A DNA stretch of 64,000 nt, taken from NCBI GenBank assembly GCA_947576945.1, contig CANPTH010000005.1:1-64000 (forward strand). Direction: 5' to 3'. Positions 60,350-64,000 of this stretch are shown here, in pieces. The notes below the pieces were generated by a model. It was not told the DNA's origin and ran no database searches. It saw only the letters and a program-made list of their open reading frames with translations. A program made the position numbers and the translations under genes. The stretch comes from an uncultured Lachnospiraceae bacterium (GTDB lineage: Bacteria > Bacillota > Clostridia > Lachnospirales > Lachnospiraceae). The stretch's first letter is position 1. Each line of letters begins with the position of its first letter.

Positions 60350-61813
60350 ATGGCATTACCCAGTATAAAGAAAAACTTTGCATACAGTATGCTCTATCAG
60401 CTCCTTGAAGTTATAGTGCCTTTTATTACGGCACCGTATTTGTCAAGGGTTTTAGGAGCCGACATGGTCGGGGTACAAAGTTATACAAACTCTATTCAAG
60501 CATATTTCCTGTTGTTTGCCGCGCTTGGCACACAATCTTACGGTGCGAGGGAGATTTCCCGCAACCGGGATGACATAAAAGCGTATAGCAGGCTGTTTTG
60601 GGAAATAGAGTTGATGTCAATGGCCACGTCGGCAGCAGCCCTGGCTGCATGGATCATTTTAATTGCATTAAGTTCCACATATAGAGTCTTCTATTTGATA
60701 ATGATACCAAATCTATTAGGATCCATGTTAAATATCACATGGTTTTTTAACGGTTTGGAGAGATTTAAGCTAACCGTTATAAGAAATATGTTTTTTCGGT
60801 TGGCGGGCGTCGCATTTATGTTTGCCTTTGTGAGAGAAAAGGGCGATGTGGTAATATACATAGCGCTCCTTTCGCTGATCAATTTATTGTCAAATATTTC
60901 TTTGTGGGTTTATATCCCGAAGCTTACAGCCAAAACGGCTTTCAGGGAATTAAGAATCGCCGGGCATTTTAAACAGACGCTGGCCTATTTTATACCAACG
61001 ATCGCTACTTCCGTCTATACAGTGCTTGACAAGACTTTGATCGGATTGATCACGAAGAACAATACACAGAACGGCTTATATGAGCAGGCGGAAAATATCA
61101 TACGAGTGGCAAACAGGATTTCTTATTCCGGCATTAATGCGATAGTCGGCGTCAGAATATCGTATTTGTTTGTGGAAAATAAGATAGAAGAAATACACGC
61201 TCGAATAGAGAATTCCATGAATTTTATTTTCTTTATGGGCGTGGGGTGTGCATGCGGACTATCGGCAATTGCCAGAAGATTTGTACCGCTTTATTTTGGG
61301 GCGGGATATGAAGGTGTCGAGTATCTGCTGTATGTTTTGTGCCCGATTAGTGTGATCGTTGGTGCGAGCAATTGTATGGGTTCGCATTATTATACCCCCA
61401 GTGGACGCAGGACACAAAGTTCAAAATACCTGATCGTGGGTTCGTGTGTGAATTTGGTGATGAATTTATGTTTGATTCCATATCTGCAGGCTATTGGCGC
61501 GGCAATTGCTACCGTTATTGCTGAATTGACGATCACCATGTTGTATGTGAGAAACAGCAACAATTATATGAGCCTGAAACTTTTGATCCAGATAGGATGG
61601 AAAAAGATCATATCCGGCATTATAATGTTCATAATTGTGTTTCATTTGGGGAAATTAATTAATATTTCAGAATTAATGATCATAGTGATACAGATCATTG
61701 TGGGTATGGCAATATATATCCTGGGGCTGTTTATACTGCGTGATAAATGGACGGTGAAATATATATACAGTTTGATAGATAGAATACGTAAGAGAATAAA
61801 CTGGGGAAGTTGA
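60350..61813 (+). CDS. wzx: Polysaccharide flippase, Wzx-type (copy 2)
   Basis: 487 residues, about 12-14 helices. NFAYSMLYQLLEVIVPFITAPYLSRVLG (in parts: LLEVIVPFITAPYLSR) with TQSYGAREISRNRD is the RfbX/Wzx pattern of Gram-positive capsule loci, clearly a different branch from the flippase at 29123. It would export the repeat unit made by this second locus; the matching polymerase is not within the window. ATG after gataggagaaata. Confidence 0.88.
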   Translation: MALPSIKKNFAYSMLYQLLEVIVPFITAPYLSRVLGADMVGVQSYTNSIQAYFLLFAALGTQSYGAREISRNRDDIKAYSRLFWEIELMSMATSAAALAAWIILIALSSTYRVFYLIMIPNLLGSMLNITWFFNGLERFKLTVIRNMFFRLAGVAFMFAFVREKGDVVIYIALLSLINLLSNISLWVYIPKLTAKTAFRELRIAGHFKQTLAYFIPTIATSVYTVLDKTLIGLITKNNTQNGLYEQAENIIRVANRISYSGINAIVGVRISYLFVENKIEEIHARIENSMNFIFFMGVGCACGLSAIARRFVPLYFGAGYEGVEYLLYVLCPISVIVGASNCMGSHYYTPSGRRTQSSKYLIVGSCVNLVMNLCLIPYLQAIGAAIATVIAELTITMLYVRNSNNYMSLKLLIQIGWKKIISGIIMFIIVFHLGKLINISELMIIVIQIIVGMAIYILGLFILRDKWTVKYIYSLIDRIRKRINWGS

Positions 61814-61816
61814 TCA

Positions 61817-62845
61817 ATGCAGATAGAAGGAGCATCGCGAGAAATGAGGGTGGTTGAAAACTTTAAAGGGCTGAAAAAAAGATTCCGTTATCATAGGGAA
61901 ATGATATCGGATTATATATATGATTATCAAAATTATTTAAAGTTCAATTATAATGGGAAAAACAGTACATCCTATGCGTCAATGGAAGCTAAAATATACC
62001 GAAGCGCACATCATCTTGAAAAGGGAATGTCTCTGAGTATGCCCAAAGATGCTTTTGGAATTGAAAAGGCGAAAGAACTGTTTTCCTTTTTGAAGGAATA
62101 TCTTTCCAGAGATTATGACCCTGAAGGAGAGGCGATCAGCAATGCAAGAGCAGTTTTGGCCGGATACTTAAAATATCAGCAGGATAATGGACATGAGTTG
62201 AAAGAGTTGTGGGATGAATACCGATCGGTCTTTGGATCTGACTTTACGGAGCAGTCACAGCCATTTGGGATTGAAAAGAAGAAGAAAGATACGATAATTT
62301 CATGTTCCGGGCTCGCACAGGGGTACTATGAGTTCAAAAAAAGCCGACACTCCGTCAGGCAGTTTTCAAAAGAGCATGTTGACGAAGAAACGATCTTGAA
62401 GGCAGTTTCTATTGCGAAACAGGCTCCCTCTGCCTGCAATAGGCAATCCGTTAAAGTTTATTACTATAAGGATAAAGATTTGAATTTAAGGATCGGTAAA
62501 TTTATAGGCGGAAACAGAGGATTTGAAGATGAAGTACAAAATTATCTTGTGATAACAAGTTCTGTGTCTTCGTTTGGAAATGCAAATGAAAGAAATCAGA
62601 TGTATGTGGATGCAGGATTGTTTACGATGTCATTGATCGAGGCATTGCACTTTCTTGGAATAGCCAGTTGTATTTTGCAGAATGGTGAACATAAGAGCAG
62701 AGATAAGATCATCAGAGGAATATGTACGAATATTCCGGACTATGAAAGAATTGTATTGTTTATAGCGATAGGGCATTATAAGGAGAATGTTGTATATGCA
62801 GCTTCTCACAGAAAAAGTACAGAACATGTTTTGGAGATATTGTAA
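61817..62845 (+). CDS. Nitroreductase-family protein with N-terminal extension
   Basis: 342 residues. Residues about 1-165 are a helical extension containing YRSAHHLEKGMSL. Residues about 170-330 are a nitroreductase fold: SRHSVRQFSKEHVDEETI (FMN-phosphate-binding Arg/Ser pattern), AKQAPSACNRQSVKVY, and GLFTMSLIEALHFLGIASC. I have seen this architecture in capsule loci beside flippases and pyruvyl transferases; the reaction is unknown, presumably FMN-dependent redox of a sugar or lipid intermediate. Begins 4 bases after the flippase stop. Confidence 0.75.
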   Translation: MQIEGASREMRVVENFKGLKKRFRYHREMISDYIYDYQNYLKFNYNGKNSTSYASMEAKIYRSAHHLEKGMSLSMPKDAFGIEKAKELFSFLKEYLSRDYDPEGEAISNARAVLAGYLKYQQDNGHELKELWDEYRSVFGSDFTEQSQPFGIEKKKKDTIISCSGLAQGYYEFKKSRHSVRQFSKEHVDEETILKAVSIAKQAPSACNRQSVKVYYYKDKDLNLRIGKFIGGNRGFEDEVQNYLVITSSVSSFGNANERNQMYVDAGLFTMSLIEALHFLGIASCILQNGEHKSRDKIIRGICTNIPDYERIVLFIAIGHYKENVVYAASHRKSTEHVLEIL

Positions 62846-62907
62846 AATGTGTTAACAGAAAGTAAGGAGACGGATGAGCTTAGTGCGGTACAAAAGGGGT
62901 GTGGCAG

Positions 62908-63354
62908 GTGAAGCGATATAAAATTGGTTATACGACCGGCGTATTTGACATGTTTCATATAGGACATTTAAATTTATTAAAAAATGCCAAAGAGCAATGC
63001 GAATATCTTATCGTGGGAGTGAGCACGGACGAGGTAGTGCAGGATTACAAAGGAAAAACACCGATCATAGAATTTGACGAGAGGATAGCGATCGTTTCGG
63101 CGATCAAGTATGTGGATAAGGTAGTCCCGCAGGAAAATATGGATAAACGTAAGGCATGGGATAAGCTTCAGTTTGATGTGCTATTTCACGGGTCGGACTG
63201 GAAAGACAGCGATATGTATAAAAAGGTTGTAGATTCTCTGAAACAGGTTGGAGTAGAGGTTGTGTTCCTGCCGCATACCGAAGGAACATCATCTACATTA
63301 TTGACTGAAATTTTGTATCACGCCCGGGAAAAAGAGAGCGAGGACCGATTATGA
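62908..63354 (+). CDS. Glycerol-3-phosphate cytidylyltransferase-like (TagD family)
   Basis: 148 residues from the GTG at 62908 (AAGGGG about 9 bases upstream). GYTTGVFDMFHIGHLNLLKNA includes the HxGH motif (HIGH) of nucleotidyltransferases; VGVSTDEVVQDYKGK and EGTSSTLLTEI give the second signature. TagD makes CDP-glycerol from CTP and glycerol-3-phosphate. Relatives make CDP-activated or ADP-activated other alcohols and sugars, so the substrate is not certain. Overlaps the LicD gene by four bases, which suggests that its product feeds that enzyme. Confidence 0.82.
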   Translation: MKRYKIGYTTGVFDMFHIGHLNLLKNAKEQCEYLIVGVSTDEVVQDYKGKTPIIEFDERIAIVSAIKYVDKVVPQENMDKRKAWDKLQFDVLFHGSDWKDSDMYKKVVDSLKQVGVEVVFLPHTEGTSSTLLTEILYHAREKESEDRL

Positions 63355-64000
63355 CAAACTTATCATTAGAACTTCCGGAAACTTTTTTTAAAGAGGAAAT
63401 TCGGGACGGGTATAAAGTAAGCGGCACGATGAAGAAAGTATGGGCAGTGGAATTAGATTTGTTGTATAAGCTGCTGGAGGTATGCCGCAAATATGATCTG
63501 AAGTGTTATGCTGATGCCGGGACGCTGCTGGGGGCGGTCCGGCATAAAGGTTTTATTCCATGGGATGACGATATAGATGTGGTCATGTTCCGTGAAGATT
63601 ATGAAAAGCTGAGAGCGGTCGCGCAGGAAGAGTTTAAAGCGCCCTATTTTTTTCAATGTGCTTATACGGATACGAATTATATCAGAGGCCATGCTCAGAT
63701 CCGCAACAATGATACAACGGCTATCGCCTATAGAGAAGTGAGACGGAAGGCAGAGCGCAATTATGGGATTTTCATTGATATTTTTGTCCTGGACGGAGTG
63801 TTTCAAAACAAGTTTATCTTAAAAATGCAGAGATCGATCGTGAACATATGCAGAGAGGGAATGTTTGTATTGATCACAAGAGACGATCAACTGACAAAAA
63901 GGCAGGGTATGGAGAAGAAATTTCTGAAAATGCTCAGGATAGACAGAATAAAGTTATACAGAATTATGGATGCAGCGTTGAAGGGTGCGGCGGTAGAACG
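63351..64000 (+). CDS. LicD family phosphotransferase (3' end outside window)
   Basis: 216 residues visible, in frame to the window edge. CYADAGTLLGAVRHKGFIPWDDDIDVVM (quoted in parts: AGTLLGAVRHKG, IPWDDDIDVVM) is the LicD nucleotidyltransferase-fold core with its metal-binding acidic residues; NYGIFIDIFVLDGV follows. LicD of pneumococcus transfers phosphocholine from CDP-choline to teichoic acid; animal relatives (fukutin, FKRP) transfer ribitol phosphate. With a TagD-like enzyme just upstream, transfer of phosphoglycerol or another phospho-alcohol to the second glycan is my inference. Confidence 0.88.
   Translation, partial: MTNLSLELPETFFKEEIRDGYKVSGTMKKVWAVELDLLYKLLEVCRKYDLKCYADAGTLLGAVRHKGFIPWDDDIDVVMFREDYEKLRAVAQEEFKAPYFFQCAYTDTNYIRGHAQIRNNDTTAIAYREVRRKAERNYGIFIDIFVLDGVFQNKFILKMQRSIVNICREGMFVLITRDDQLTKRQGMEKKFLKMLRIDRIKLYRIMDAALKGAAVE

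Overview
The window is a Gram-positive, probably Lachnospiraceae-like Clostridia chromosome segment devoted to cell-surface polysaccharide. The taxonomic call is inference from style: strong AGGAGG-type ribosome sites, mid-range GC, BspA-type leucine-rich repeats, Big2 domains and a GH73-type wall hydrolase with an acidic linker. No rRNA, tRNA, CRISPR array, transposase or integrase was seen. Apart from the truncated yicI-like alpha-xylosidase at the left edge, every gene reads on the + strand.

Region 1 (1.2-44.4 kb) is one long glycan locus behind a good promoter (1133-1161) and closed by a terminator (44386-44434). It holds about 15 glycosyltransferases (GT2, GT4, three GT11-like fucosyltransferases, GT17, a DUF5672 protein, a GT-D protein and a GT26-GT4 fusion). 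It also has a Wzx flippase, two Wzy-like polymerases (one with an extra Wzz-like C-terminal hairpin), and two PglK-like ABC exporters. The tailoring enzymes are two glutamine amidotransferases of the AsnB family, a CE4-like deacetylase, an SGNH protein, an acyltransferase-3, a serine-acetyltransferase-like hexapeptide enzyme, a pyruvyl transferase, a radical SAM/SPASM protein and a GH88/105-like hydrolase. Two polytopic proteins may be GT-C enzymes. No initiating sugar-phosphate transferase or nucleotide-sugar synthesis genes are inside the window.

The 16.2-24.8 kb stretch is the oddest part. Its gene junctions carry copies of a palindromic intergenic element ending in a conserved block (CTTCGG, A or C, ATGGAGG) that supplies the next gene's ribosome site. 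A GC-rich multi-hairpin segment lies at 18.6-18.8 kb. A phosphoglycerol module follows: a small membrane protein, an OpgB/GacH-like transferase, and a membrane-anchored glycerophosphodiester phosphodiesterase split by a frameshift at a run of nine G. This looks like modular, possibly phase-variable tailoring of the polymer.

Region 2 (44.5-54.8 kb) encodes two giant secreted proteins: a GH73-like glucosaminidase with Big2 and MBG-like repeats, and a BspA-type LRR/Big2 protein. Each has its own signal peptide and acidic linker.

Region 3 (55.1-64 kb, running off the right edge) starts at a near-consensus promoter and looks AT-richer. It is a second glycan locus: MBOAT plus SGNH pair, GT4, GT2, a second Wzx, a nitroreductase-like protein, a TagD-like cytidylyltransferase and a LicD-family phosphotransferase. 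The last two suggest a CDP-activated phospho-substituent on the glycan.
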